Positions 16,384 to 24,380 of a stretch of DNA of 59,090 nt are shown piece after piece. The position numbers were made by a program, and so were the translations under genes. The stretch comes from Chloroflexota bacterium (lineage in GTDB: Bacteria > Chloroflexota > Anaerolineae > UBA4142). Where the stretch lies: assembly GCA_016208315.1 (NCBI GenBank), contig JACQYF010000088.1:1-59090 (forward strand). The letters run 5' to 3'. The stretch's first letter is position 1. Each line of letters opens with the position of its first letter. The notes under the pieces were generated by a model. It was given only the letters and a program-made list of their open reading frames with translations. It ran no database searches and had not been told where the DNA came from.

Positions 16384-17052
16384 ATGGCTAGCCCTCATGC
16401 GTGGCGGCGCTATCGCGCGTCGGTCTTTCAAGGTTACTTGATCGCCGCCATCCTCGCTTTTCTCGTGCTGGCGGTGTTGGCGCGCACCGTGGCCTACTTT
16501 ACGTTTGACGTCGTCATCACTCGCAACGTGCAGACGATCAACGCGATTGGCTTTGACGGCTTGATGCGCGCGCTCAGTTGGATTGGCTTTGCGCCGCAGG
16601 TGGGTTTTATCGCCGCGTTTGTCATCGCATTTCTGTATGTGAGCGGCCTGAAATGGGAATCGGCCATGACGCTCTTCGGCGTCATCGGCATTTCGGCGAT
16701 TGGGCTGGCCGCCAAAATTCTCGTCGTCCGGCCGCGACCGAGCGCGGATTTGGTAAATGTCATCAGCCAGTTGAGCGATTTCAGTTTTCCAAGCGGGCAC
16801 GTGTTGTTCTTTACAACTTTTTTTGGCTTTCTCTTGTTCCTGGGCTATACTCTGCTCAAAGCCACTTGGGGTCGAACGCTCTTGATCGTTCTTTTCGGCG
16901 GCATGGTGGGCTTGATCGGCATATCGCGCATCTACACGGGAGACCATTGGGCGAGCGATGTGCTGGCCGCGTATTTGCTCGGCAGCGTTTGGCTCGCGTT
17001 GATGGTGCATGTTTATCGTTGGGGAAAGCCGCGCTTTTTCGTCACTTTATAG
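16384..17052 (+). CDS. PAP2-family membrane phosphatase
   Basis: 222 residues, about six predicted helices, with all three PAP2 motifs: KILVVRPRP, FPSGH and SRIYTGDHWASD (the conserved Arg, two His and Asp). Such enzymes dephosphorylate phosphatidic acid, undecaprenyl diphosphate or related lipids on the outer face of the membrane. It leads a tight group with the EEP hydrolase (2-bp gap) and the phosphodiesterase-like gene. It could oppose the lipid kinases in this window. Confidence 0.92.
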   Translation: MASPHAWRRYRASVFQGYLIAAILAFLVLAVLARTVAYFTFDVVITRNVQTINAIGFDGLMRALSWIGFAPQVGFIAAFVIAFLYVSGLKWESAMTLFGVIGISAIGLAAKILVVRPRPSADLVNVISQLSDFSFPSGHVLFFTTFFGFLLFLGYTLLKATWGRTLLIVLFGGMVGLIGISRIYTGDHWASDVLAAYLLGSVWLALMVHVYRWGKPRFFVTL

Positions 17053-17054
17053 CT

Positions 17055-17834
17055 ATGGCCCAAACGATTCGCCTGTGTACGTGGAACATTCAGTTGGGCT
17101 GGCACTTGCAAGCGATTCTCGGCGCGGTACGCAGTCACCCGGATTTCGCCGGTCTCGATTTGCTGGCGCTGCAAGAAGCGTCCATTCATTCCGACCGCGA
17201 GGACGCTCGCGAGATTGCCGCCGCGCTCGGAACCGAGTACCAATCCTTTCAAGTGACAGCCCATTTTTTGGGCAAATTCGCGCAGGCGAATGCGTTGGTG
17301 TGGAACACCAGCCGGATGCAAGTGTTGACGACCGACATCGTGGGCCTGCCGCGGGCGCGCGAGGTTCAACTCTCGCGTGCCGAGCGGACGTTTCTCTATG
17401 CGCTGCCACAGCAGCAACGCATTAGTTTGATGATTGACGGCGCGCTGGGCCATGAACTGGTGCGCGTGTACGTCGCGCACTTGGATGTCCTGGGCATTGC
17501 CCACAAGTGGGAACAGTTTCGCCGGATTCTGGGCGATGCCCGCGCGCGACAACCGGCCGCCAATCTGACCATCCTGGCCGGCGATTTGAACACCTATCGG
17601 ATTCGCTCCCGGCCCAACTGGGCCAACATGATTGCCGCCGCCGAGTTGGATGGGTTTCAGGATTTGACCAGCGAGATCCGCTGGACGCATCACACGCTGC
17701 GCCGCGTGCGCTTTCGGCAAAAGCTGGATGCGATCTTTGTCCGGCGCACGCGTCCGCTGCGCTATCGTTCGTGGAGTTTGGATGTTTCGGGATCGGATCA
17801 CATTCCGGTCTTTGCAGAGATCACATTGGAATGA
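17055..17834 (+). CDS. Endonuclease/exonuclease/phosphatase (EEP) family hydrolase
   Basis: 259 residues with the EEP signature in order: CTWNIQ at the N-terminus, LLALQEA (metal-binding Glu), YVAHLD, LAGDLNTYR, and SGSDHIPVFAEI at the end (catalytic Asp-His). Substrate could be a phospholipid or nucleic acid; no signal peptide is seen. Its stop overlaps the next ATG (ATGA). Confidence 0.9.
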   Translation: MAQTIRLCTWNIQLGWHLQAILGAVRSHPDFAGLDLLALQEASIHSDREDAREIAAALGTEYQSFQVTAHFLGKFAQANALVWNTSRMQVLTTDIVGLPRAREVQLSRAERTFLYALPQQQRISLMIDGALGHELVRVYVAHLDVLGIAHKWEQFRRILGDARARQPAANLTILAGDLNTYRIRSRPNWANMIAAAELDGFQDLTSEIRWTHHTLRRVRFRQKLDAIFVRRTRPLRYRSWSLDVSGSDHIPVFAEITLE

Positions 17835-19303
17835 ACAAACCTCGCGGGCTTGTCATCGTCCACGTTGACGGACTCGGTCATGATTACTTGCTTCAAGCCC
17901 TTCGGCAAGGGCAGATGCCTTTCGCCCAATATCTGATCGAGCACGAGGGCTATGAACCCCTGCGCTATCGCTGCGGCCTGCCTTCGACCACGCCGTTCTG
18001 CCAAGCCGGAGTTCTTTACGGCAATAACGCCGAAATCCCATCGTTCCGGTGGTGGGACAAGGAGTCGGGCGTGTTGGTCTCGTTCGGCGGCTTGTCTGGT
18101 TTCAAGCAAGTGGAGCACAAGTATTTCAAGAACTGCGAACCACTCACGAGGGACGGCGCGGCCATCGCCACGATTTTTCTCGGATCAGCCCACCCGGCTT
18201 ATCGTGTCGGTTACCGAGAGCATGGCCGCTCGCTCGAGGGACAGAATTTCTCGCACCGGCGTGTGGTGCGGAACTGGGCGCTAAATCCCATTCATCTACT
18301 CGATTGGCTGCGTCGCGGGTTGTGGCAGATCTGGCAAGCGAACCTGCAATATTGGCTCACTCGCTGGCGCGGACGCCCGGCAGCCAAGATGTACGTCATC
18401 TCCGATATGCTCGAAGAAATCCTGATGCACCAACTGACGCGCTTTGCCGCCGTCCAGGCCATGCAGGAAAACTATCCCGCGATCTTTGTAGGGTTTTATG
18501 CGTACGACGAAACCGCGCACGCCTTTGGCCCCGACGCGGACTATTCCTTTCGCATCTTGCGCCACGTAGACAACACCATTCGCCGCATAGCCGCCAAACG
18601 CCATTCCGCCCGCGAGGGCGCACGCAATTATGAACTCGTGATCCTCTCCGATCACGGCCAAATCGAAACCGTTCCCTTTGAGCGCGCGTACGGCCGCCGT
18701 TTTGGCGAGATCGTCGCCGAATGGCTGCCGACGTTCGAGGTCGAGGAACACAAAGGCAAGCGCATGACACGCCGGGGGCCGATTGACGGGCATATCGTGC
18801 TGTGCTATTCGGGCGGGCTGGCCCATTTGTACTGGAAGGATATTTCCTGGCGCCTGCGGCACGACGAAATACAAGAGCGATTTCCGGGACTGATTGACAA
18901 AGCTGCCGCGACGCCGGGCATCGCGTTCGTCCTGACGCGCGAGGGTACGGACAACGTGATTACGACGGAGCACTTCCAAGTCAAATTCGACGGGGGCCGA
19001 AAACTGCCGCGCGCGGCGCGCGATTTGCTCGCGCGCTACGACGAGCCGGAGATTATCGCGCGACAATTGCAAAAGCTGAATTCGTTTGAGCGGTCCGGCG
19101 ACTTGATTCTTTTCGGCGCGGATACCGATCACCACCAGATCAATTTCGAAGATCAGGTCGGCGGGCACGGTTCGCTGGGCGGGGCGCAGCTATTTCCCTT
19201 CATTCTCGCCAAGCGCGAATGGAAATTCGATACGGCCAACATCGCCGACGCGAGCGACCTTTATCATCCACTCAAACGCTTGCGCGATCAACTGGTGAAA
19301 TAA
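17831..19303 (+). CDS. Alkaline-phosphatase-superfamily phosphodiesterase-like protein
   Basis: 490 residues. The N-terminus IVHVDGLGHDYLLQAL supplies the metal-binding Asp, PSTTPFCQAGVLYGN the Thr/Ser nucleophile region, DETAHAFGPD and LSDHGQ the other metal ligands, with HGSLGG near the end. This is the nucleotide pyrophosphatase/phosphodiesterase or sulfatase-like fold. Translationally coupled to the EEP gene. Its end overlaps the opposing ldh gene by 16 bp. Confidence 0.85.
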   Translation: MNKPRGLVIVHVDGLGHDYLLQALRQGQMPFAQYLIEHEGYEPLRYRCGLPSTTPFCQAGVLYGNNAEIPSFRWWDKESGVLVSFGGLSGFKQVEHKYFKNCEPLTRDGAAIATIFLGSAHPAYRVGYREHGRSLEGQNFSHRRVVRNWALNPIHLLDWLRRGLWQIWQANLQYWLTRWRGRPAAKMYVISDMLEEILMHQLTRFAAVQAMQENYPAIFVGFYAYDETAHAFGPDADYSFRILRHVDNTIRRIAAKRHSAREGARNYELVILSDHGQIETVPFERAYGRRFGEIVAEWLPTFEVEEHKGKRMTRRGPIDGHIVLCYSGGLAHLYWKDISWRLRHDEIQERFPGLIDKAAATPGIAFVLTREGTDNVITTEHFQVKFDGGRKLPRAARDLLARYDEPEIIARQLQKLNSFERSGDLILFGADTDHHQINFEDQVGGHGSLGGAQLFPFILAKREWKFDTANIADASDLYHPLKRLRDQLVK

Positions 19304-20301
19304 AGACCCGCAGCTAGAGAATCGAGCGCGTGGTGAATGACGGCGGCTGACTGCTGCAAACCCGCGCGCTCACTCTCGTCCAGCGCCAACTCCAGAACCC
19401 GCGCCACTCCCGTTCGATTGACCACGGTCGGCAAACTGAGACAGACATCAGTCAATCCATATTTTCCTTCGACTAAACTCGAGACGGTGAGCACGCTGTG
19501 CTCGTCGCGCACAATCGCTTCGACAATGCGCACCAAGCCGGCTGCGATCGCGTAAAAAGTCGCGCCCTTGCGACTGATGATCTCGTACGCCGCGTTGCGC
19601 GTGTTCGCATAGATTTGCGCTTTCGTTTCCGGCTCCAGCGCGCAATCGTTCAGGCGGCAAAACTCGTCCAAGCGCATCCCCGCGATATTGGCCAAGCTCC
19701 ACGCGGCGACCTCGGAATCGCCATGCTCGCCGATGACGAACGCATGGACCGAACGCGGGTCCACGCCGAAGCGCTGGCTCAGCAAATGGCGAAAGCGCGC
19801 CGTATCGAGAATCGTCCCCGAGCCGATTACTTTCGCGGCCGGATAGCCCGACACCTTCCACGCGACATGCGTCAACACATCCACCGGATTCGTCGCGATC
19901 ACCAAGACCGCCTCCCGCGTCTGCTCGATAATGCGCGGCACGATTTGACCAAACACCTCGGCATTGCGTTTCAGCAAATCGAGGCGCGTCTCCCCCGGTC
20001 GCTGACCAACGCCCGCCGTAAGAATCACGATATTTGCGCTCGCGCAGTCGGCATAATCGCCCGCCCAGACGCGCGCGGGCCGCATGAACGGCATCGCGTG
20101 ATTCAGGTCCATCGCGTCGCCTTCGGCGCGAGCGTGATTGGCGTCTATCAAGACGATTTCGGATGCCGCGCCATTTAGGGCCAGCGCAAAAGCCGTCGTC
20201 GCGCCCACATTTCCGCTGCCGACGATCACCACGCGCACCGGACGCTGTAAAGGTATTTCCATCGTCTGCACAAATTCCCTTCTGTTGACGACATTGGACA
20301 A
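19288..20301 (-). CDS. ldh: L-lactate dehydrogenase
   Basis: 337 residues with NAD-binding VVIVGSGNVG, active-site loop GQRPGETR (Gln at the substrate-specificity position, as in lactate rather than malate dehydrogenases), ATNPVDV, GSGTILDTARFR and catalytic IGEHGDSE. It interconverts pyruvate and lactate with NADH. The start may be ATG 20262 (MEIPLQRPVRVV) instead of 20301; neither has a clear ribosome-binding site. It overlaps the 3' end of the phosphodiesterase-like gene in a convergent arrangement and diverges from mutM. Confidence 0.9.
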   Translation of the reverse strand: MSNVVNRREFVQTMEIPLQRPVRVVIVGSGNVGATTAFALALNGAASEIVLIDANHARAEGDAMDLNHAMPFMRPARVWAGDYADCASANIVILTAGVGQRPGETRLDLLKRNAEVFGQIVPRIIEQTREAVLVIATNPVDVLTHVAWKVSGYPAAKVIGSGTILDTARFRHLLSQRFGVDPRSVHAFVIGEHGDSEVAAWSLANIAGMRLDEFCRLNDCALEPETKAQIYANTRNAAYEIISRKGATFYAIAAGLVRIVEAIVRDEHSVLTVSSLVEGKYGLTDVCLSLPTVVNRTGVARVLELALDESERAGLQQSAAVIHHALDSLAAGLYFTS

Positions 20302-20324
20302 GCCGTCAGAAAATCGAGTATAAT
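20294..20324 (+). promoter_or_regulatory. mutM promoter, probably leaderless
   Basis: TTGGAC (20294-20299), a 19-base spacer and perfect TATAAT (20319-20324). The expected transcription start is only about four bases before the mutM ATG at 20335, and no Shine-Dalgarno is present. The -35 lies inside the ldh start region. Confidence 0.55.
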
Positions 20325-20334
20325 CTTGACCAAG

Positions 20335-21159
20335 ATGCCTGAATTACCCGAAGTCGAAACAACGGTTCGTGACCTCAAACCCCATCTGGTGGGACGCACG
20401 ATCGTCCGCGCGACGATTCGCTGGCCGCGCACCATCGCCGCGCCGCGCGCGCGCCAGTTCTGCCGCGACATTTGCGGTTATGCGATCACCGACATCACGC
20501 GGCGCGCCAAGTATCTCCGCTTCCATCTGCAAAAGGATGGCTCAGCCCGATCCCTCTTTGTCCACTTGCGAATGACGGGCGGCTTTCGCATTGACCCCTG
20601 CGGGACGCCGCGCGACAAACACATGCACGTGCTGTTTCAACTCGACGACGGGCGGGAGCTTCGCTTTCGCGACACGCGCAAATTCGGTCGCATGTGGTTG
20701 GTACAAGACGAGGCGCTCGTGATCGGCAAACTGGGCCCGGAACCGCTGGAGATTGGCGAAAAGGAATTCATCGCCCTGTTCGACGGCAAGCGCCGCCAGT
20801 TAAAGCCCCTTTTGCTCGACCAGACCTTTCTCGCCGGGCTGGGGAATATTTACGTGGACGAATCGCTGTGGTACGCGCGGCTCCACCCGCTGCGCGCGGC
20901 AGACTCGCTTACGCGCGGCGAGCGCGTGCGCCTGTATCACGCGATTCAGCGCGTACTCACGCGCGCGATCGCGGTGGGCGGTACGAGCATTGACGTCATG
21001 TACCGCCGCGTCAACGGCGTGAGCGGCGGCTTTCAGGACAGCTTGCGCGCCTTCGACCGCGAGAAGCGTCCCTGCCGCCGCTGCGGCACCCCGATCGTCA
21101 AAACCACGGTCGGCCAACGCGGCACGCATTTCTGTCCAAGTTGCCAAAAACCGCAATAG
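20335..21159 (+). CDS. mutM: Formamidopyrimidine-DNA glycosylase MutM (Fpg)
   Basis: 274 residues. The start at ATG 20335 gives MPELPEVET, placing catalytic Pro next to the initiator Met, which must be exposed; an in-frame TTG three codons upstream would bury it. Family features: RAKYLRFHL, LRMTG, DTRKFGRM, LLLDQTFLAGLGNIYVDESL, and a C-terminal zinc finger with CRRCG and CPSC. It removes oxidised purines such as 8-oxoguanine and nicks the strand. Full length. Confidence 0.95.
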   Translation: MPELPEVETTVRDLKPHLVGRTIVRATIRWPRTIAAPRARQFCRDICGYAITDITRRAKYLRFHLQKDGSARSLFVHLRMTGGFRIDPCGTPRDKHMHVLFQLDDGRELRFRDTRKFGRMWLVQDEALVIGKLGPEPLEIGEKEFIALFDGKRRQLKPLLLDQTFLAGLGNIYVDESLWYARLHPLRAADSLTRGERVRLYHAIQRVLTRAIAVGGTSIDVMYRRVNGVSGGFQDSLRAFDREKRPCRRCGTPIVKTTVGQRGTHFCPSCQKPQ

Positions 21160-21163
21160 GTAG

Positions 21164-21233
21164 TTTGGTGGTTAGGTGGTTAGGTGGTAAGGTGGTTCGA
21201 ACGACCCAACCACCCAACGACCTAACCACCAAA
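21164..21233. repeat. Mirror-arm tandem repeat, GGTGGTTAGGTGGT family
   Basis: The left arm (TTTGGTGGTTAGGTGGTTAG...) and right arm (...GACCTAACCACCAAA) are inverse copies of degenerate GGTGGTTA units. It sits between convergent mutM and the lipid kinase, and the right arm encodes the final Leu-Phe-Gly-Gly of that kinase. Likely folds as a terminator-like hairpin in both directions. Confidence 0.85.
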
Positions 21234-22145
21234 TAAACGTGCATTCGCCGTCTTGGGCACGAGCACACGCAGTGCCCGCGGTCGAACGCGAATTTCGAGC
21301 GGCGTAAATCCAACCGGCTCGGCGTCCACGTGTACGGGCAGATTTTTGCCCTTGATCTGTACACAGCGCGTGCGATAGACTTCCACCTGGGGATCGCGCA
21401 AGTGCGAACCGACCAAAACGCGTAAGAGATGCGATGCCGTAGCCAAAACGCCCGTGCCTCTGAAGACGACCAGGTCTAACGCCCCATCGTCAACCCGCGC
21501 GTCCGGCGCGATTCGGACGATGCCGCCGTACAACTGCGTATTCGCCGCGAGCGCCAGGATCACGCGCCGGCGCACGCGCCGGTCGTCGAATTCCAACGTC
21601 GCCGGTTTGCCGCGATAACTCCACGCCCGCCGAATGCCGACGAGCCAATACAAGAGCGCGCCGAACCGGCGTTTCGTCTCGCGCTGCGGCTCGACCTCGC
21701 GCGTGATCGCCGCATCGAGTCCGACTCCGCAGCAGAGCACGAAAACGCGCCGGGCAATCGTCGGCCCGCACACCTCGCCCACGTCAATCCGGCGCACTGG
21801 CGCGTCGGCGAGCAAGCGCGCGCCAAGCCGGAGATCGTCAGGCGGCAACCCCATTTCTTTGGCCCACACATTCACGGTGCCGAGCGGCAAGACGCCGAGA
21901 GCCGTCGTCGAATCCACCAGCCCGTTCGCCGCCTCGTTCAACGTCCCATCACCGCCCACCGCGATGACTGCATCGAACATGCGCTCCGCTGCCTGGCGCG
22001 CGAATTCCACGGCTTGTCCCGGGCGCACGGTTTCGACCATGTCGAGCGACCAACCGCGTCCGTGCAGTTCCGTCGCCGCGGCTTCAAGCTGCTCGCGCGC
22101 GGTCCGCATGCCTGCCGAGGGATTGTAGATGACTCGCGCCTTCAT
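21222..22145 (-). CDS. Diacylglycerol/lipid kinase family protein (paralogue 2)
   Basis: 307 residues with VIYNPSAG at the N-terminus, AVGGDGTLNEAANGL, LPLGTVNVWAKEMGLP and a C-terminal HVDAEPVGFTPLEIRV. This is the YegS/BmrU type lipid kinase. I chose ATG 22145, where family homology begins; the frame is open to 22274 but overlaps the preceding gene. It ends inside a mirror-arm repeat, so its last residues are repeat-encoded. Ten bases follow the stop of the propeller gene, so the two are probably one transcript. Confidence 0.9.
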   Translation of the reverse strand: MKARVIYNPSAGMRTAREQLEAAATELHGRGWSLDMVETVRPGQAVEFARQAAERMFDAVIAVGGDGTLNEAANGLVDSTTALGVLPLGTVNVWAKEMGLPPDDLRLGARLLADAPVRRIDVGEVCGPTIARRVFVLCCGVGLDAAITREVEPQRETKRRFGALLYWLVGIRRAWSYRGKPATLEFDDRRVRRRVILALAANTQLYGGIVRIAPDARVDDGALDLVVFRGTGVLATASHLLRVLVGSHLRDPQVEVYRTRCVQIKGKNLPVHVDAEPVGFTPLEIRVRPRALRVLVPKTANARLFGG

Positions 22146-22155
22146 GGCGATCGCG

Positions 22156-23484
22156 TTATCTCCACGACCAGACGGCAAGCGTCCCATCCCCGATTCGGCG
22201 CGGCGGTTTTGCCCCGTCGAGATCGGCAACCCAGACGCCGCCGTTCGAGTCGTCATCGCTATGCGTGTAAACAAAGTGTTTGCTATCGGGCGACCAAAAA
22301 GTCAGCGAGCGCGCGTACTGATCGAAAAAGGGCAGCAGCGAAATGAAATCGTCCGTGGGCGAAAACGTCGCGAGCGTCCGCGCCTGGACGCCCTCCGCGC
22401 TGACGACTTTCCAGCGCAATTGAATGGTCGCGGCTTGGCGCTGCGGGGTGTTCAGGCCGTTTGAGCGGCTGCGCCCCGAGGACTGACCGGGCAGCAGGAT
22501 GGTGAGATACGCGATGTGTTTGCTGTCGGGCGACCAGTAAAACGCGAGCGCATCCTCGGTCGTGATCTGCTTGCGATTTTTTCCGTCGGCGTCGCTAACC
22601 CAGAGAGGAGCTTGCATTGGCAGATCGGCGTCGTCGGGCGTAACCATCGTCGCGATTTTCTTGCTGTCGGGCGACCAAGCAAAGGCGATCGTCCCTTGGT
22701 AGCTGGTGACCGATTTTGGATTCCGGCCCTGGACATCGGCGACGAACAGATCGTCCTCATTCGCCTTGTTGCTCGACGCGTAGAGAATGGCCGAGCCGTC
22801 GGGAGAAAAGTGCGGGGCCTGGAACGCTCCGGGCTTGTCGGCGAATGCTTGCGGCTGCTTGCCCTCCTGCCATCGCAGCAGAGACACGCGGGCGTCGTTC
22901 GAGTCGCGGCCGCTGCCGCCGACGTGGAGCAGCATCGCCTGCGCGTCGGGCGACCACGACCAATACATGGGCGAGCCGCTTTCCAATGTTCGGGTCTCGC
23001 CCGCCCCGCTAGTCTGGCCTAGCATCAACGCCATCTCATCCTCGCCTTGAGCGAGAAAACCGATGCGTTGGCTGTCGGGCGCCCAGTACAAATAAAAGGG
23101 GAACTGGGAATTGCTTTTGAATACCGTCTTGGAGGCGCCGCCCGCGAGCGGCGCAACATTGATCGCGGCCTCGCGCTGATTTGGATTCCCGCTGACGCCG
23201 ACGAATGCCACCTGTTGGCTGTCAGGCGACCAGGTGGGAAACAGATAGGCCTTCTGGGCCGAGTTCGAAGCATCGCTGGTGAGCGCCACGCGGTGCTGGC
23301 CTTGCGCGTCGGCGACCTGAATGTTCAGGTTGTTATCCACGTACGCGATGCGATCAACAGTCCGCACGGCAGAGGCGGCGGTATAGTACGAGATTCCCGC
23401 CAAGCCGGCGGCGACGACGCACAGCGCGAGGATGAGACAGCCCAACGCGCCGCCCACGACCATTAAGGCAGTTCGATTCGACAT
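22156..23484 (-). CDS. Membrane-anchored TolB/WD40-like beta-propeller protein
   Basis: 442 residues: one N-terminal helix (ALMVVGGALGCLILALCVVA) and then repeated TolB-type blades with SPDS/WSPD motifs (PTWSPDSQQVAFVG, YWAPDSQRIGFL, HFSPDGSAILYASS, AWSPDSKKIATM, YWSPDSKHIAYL, FWSPDSKHFVYT). Probably extracytoplasmic protein or ligand binding. ATG 23484 follows GGAAAGGTC; an ATG eight codons upstream is less likely. Upstream is a long divergent spacer. Confidence 0.85.
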   Translation of the reverse strand: MSNRTALMVVGGALGCLILALCVVAAGLAGISYYTAASAVRTVDRIAYVDNNLNIQVADAQGQHRVALTSDASNSAQKAYLFPTWSPDSQQVAFVGVSGNPNQREAAINVAPLAGGASKTVFKSNSQFPFYLYWAPDSQRIGFLAQGEDEMALMLGQTSGAGETRTLESGSPMYWSWSPDAQAMLLHVGGSGRDSNDARVSLLRWQEGKQPQAFADKPGAFQAPHFSPDGSAILYASSNKANEDDLFVADVQGRNPKSVTSYQGTIAFAWSPDSKKIATMVTPDDADLPMQAPLWVSDADGKNRKQITTEDALAFYWSPDSKHIAYLTILLPGQSSGRSRSNGLNTPQRQAATIQLRWKVVSAEGVQARTLATFSPTDDFISLLPFFDQYARSLTFWSPDSKHFVYTHSDDDSNGGVWVADLDGAKPPRRIGDGTLAVWSWR

Positions 23485-23881
23485 TGTAAGACCTTTCCAA
23501 CAGAACAACAGCTAAAGCCAAACGTCGTTCCATTGATGTAAACGTTTCGACGACGATACGGATGTGCCACTGGTTGCGATTGTTCGCCCTCAGTGGCGTT
23601 TGAATTATATAACGATTAGCGCGCAAAAAACAAGCGGCCCGGCGCCGCAAGTTCGGTGGGCCGCGAAGCCAATTGTAATCATCCTGTAATTATCCGGCGA
23701 GCGCGCGCGTGTTATAATGCCATCAGTATTTGCCGCCGAAAACCACCGCGTCAGAACGGCCGTCGTCCGAAAATTCGATCAATGGTACTCTCATCCCATT
23801 GATTTGACGCCGAGCATATTGTACTATATTGTCGGCTAAAAAGTTGGTATGTCGGTCCCGTCGGGACAAGGAGCAGGCAAA
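23485..23881. promoter_or_regulatory. Divergent regulatory spacer with two candidate -10 boxes and hairpins
   Basis: About 400 bp without a gene. A minus-strand TATAAT lies at 23609-23604 with a TTGTTT 18 bases upstream, suited to the propeller gene. A plus-strand TATAAT lies at 23713-23718. The 160-base leader of the small secreted gene holds a perfect 8-bp hairpin (ATCAATGG/CCATTGAT, 23778-23803) and a GTCCC/GGGAC hairpin (23855-23867) just before the Shine-Dalgarno. This could be a structured regulatory leader; I recognise no riboswitch. Confidence 0.4.
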
Positions 23882-24127
23882 ATGAAAAAGCTAGTCTTCA
23901 TCGTACTGTTGGTTGCGTTGCTTCTCTCGCTCACACTTAGCGTTGTGATGGCTGGTATGGACTGGGACGATCCCTGCACACCTGGTTGGGATGAGCAGAA
24001 CGGTCACGGAAAGTGCTTCGACCCGGGTTCGCCTCCAGGCCTGCGAGACAAGGGTCCCTTTCATAACGGCCCCGGCAAAGCTGGCGACAATTGGGTCATT
24101 CCCCCTTGGGAACAACCACAAGATTGA
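23882..24127 (+). CDS. Small secreted Trp/Gly/Pro-rich protein
   Basis: 81 residues: MKKLVFIVLLVALLLSLTLS signal peptide with a probable cleavage after VMAG or nearby, then a mature part of about 57 residues rich in Asp, Gly, Pro and Trp with two Cys (DPCTPGWDE, GKCFDPGSPPG), which could form a disulfide. AAGGAG precedes ATG 23882. I recognise no family. It stands alone with its own leader and a hairpin downstream, so it may be a secreted factor or peptide precursor; that is inference. Confidence 0.65.
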   Translation: MKKLVFIVLLVALLLSLTLSVVMAGMDWDDPCTPGWDEQNGHGKCFDPGSPPGLRDKGPFHNGPGKAGDNWVIPPWEQPQD

Positions 24128-24282
24128 TCGCGCGACTCAACGCGCTCGAATATGAGCACCACGCCGTTACGTTTGGGTAACTATAAGGTGAAATGAACTT
24201 GTACGGCCCGTGCCTTGTGGTGAGTATCCGCGCTGTAAAGGCGGCTGGCTTTGCGTTGCGCCAAGTCTCCGTGCCACTAGTA

Positions 24283-24311
24283 GAAACCAGGTTTCTTGCG
24301 AGCCTGGTTTC
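24283..24311. repeat. GAAACCAGG hairpin
   Basis: GAAACCAGG (24283-24291) pairs perfectly with CCTGGTTTC (24303-24311), followed by a weak TTCATTCC. It may terminate the small secreted gene. AGAAACC-type palindromes are common dispersed elements in some bacteria (from memory). Confidence 0.6.
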
Positions 24312-24328
24312 TTCATTCCAGCGGAAAA

Positions 24329-24357
24329 TTGCCTCGCGCTATCTTGTATTGTATAAT
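24329..24357 (+). promoter_or_regulatory. Sigma-70 type promoter of the cyclase operon
   Basis: TTGCCT (24329-24334), a 17-base spacer and TATAAT (24352-24357). Expected transcription start near 24364, giving a leader of only 17-29 bases before the cyclase start. Confidence 0.65.
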
Positions 24358-24380
24358 AGCTGCAGATCCAGCTTTGCCCC

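Noticed and set aside
20326..20334. TTG start three codons upstream of mutM ATG
   Set aside because: It would bury the catalytic Pro that must follow the initiator Met in Fpg enzymes.
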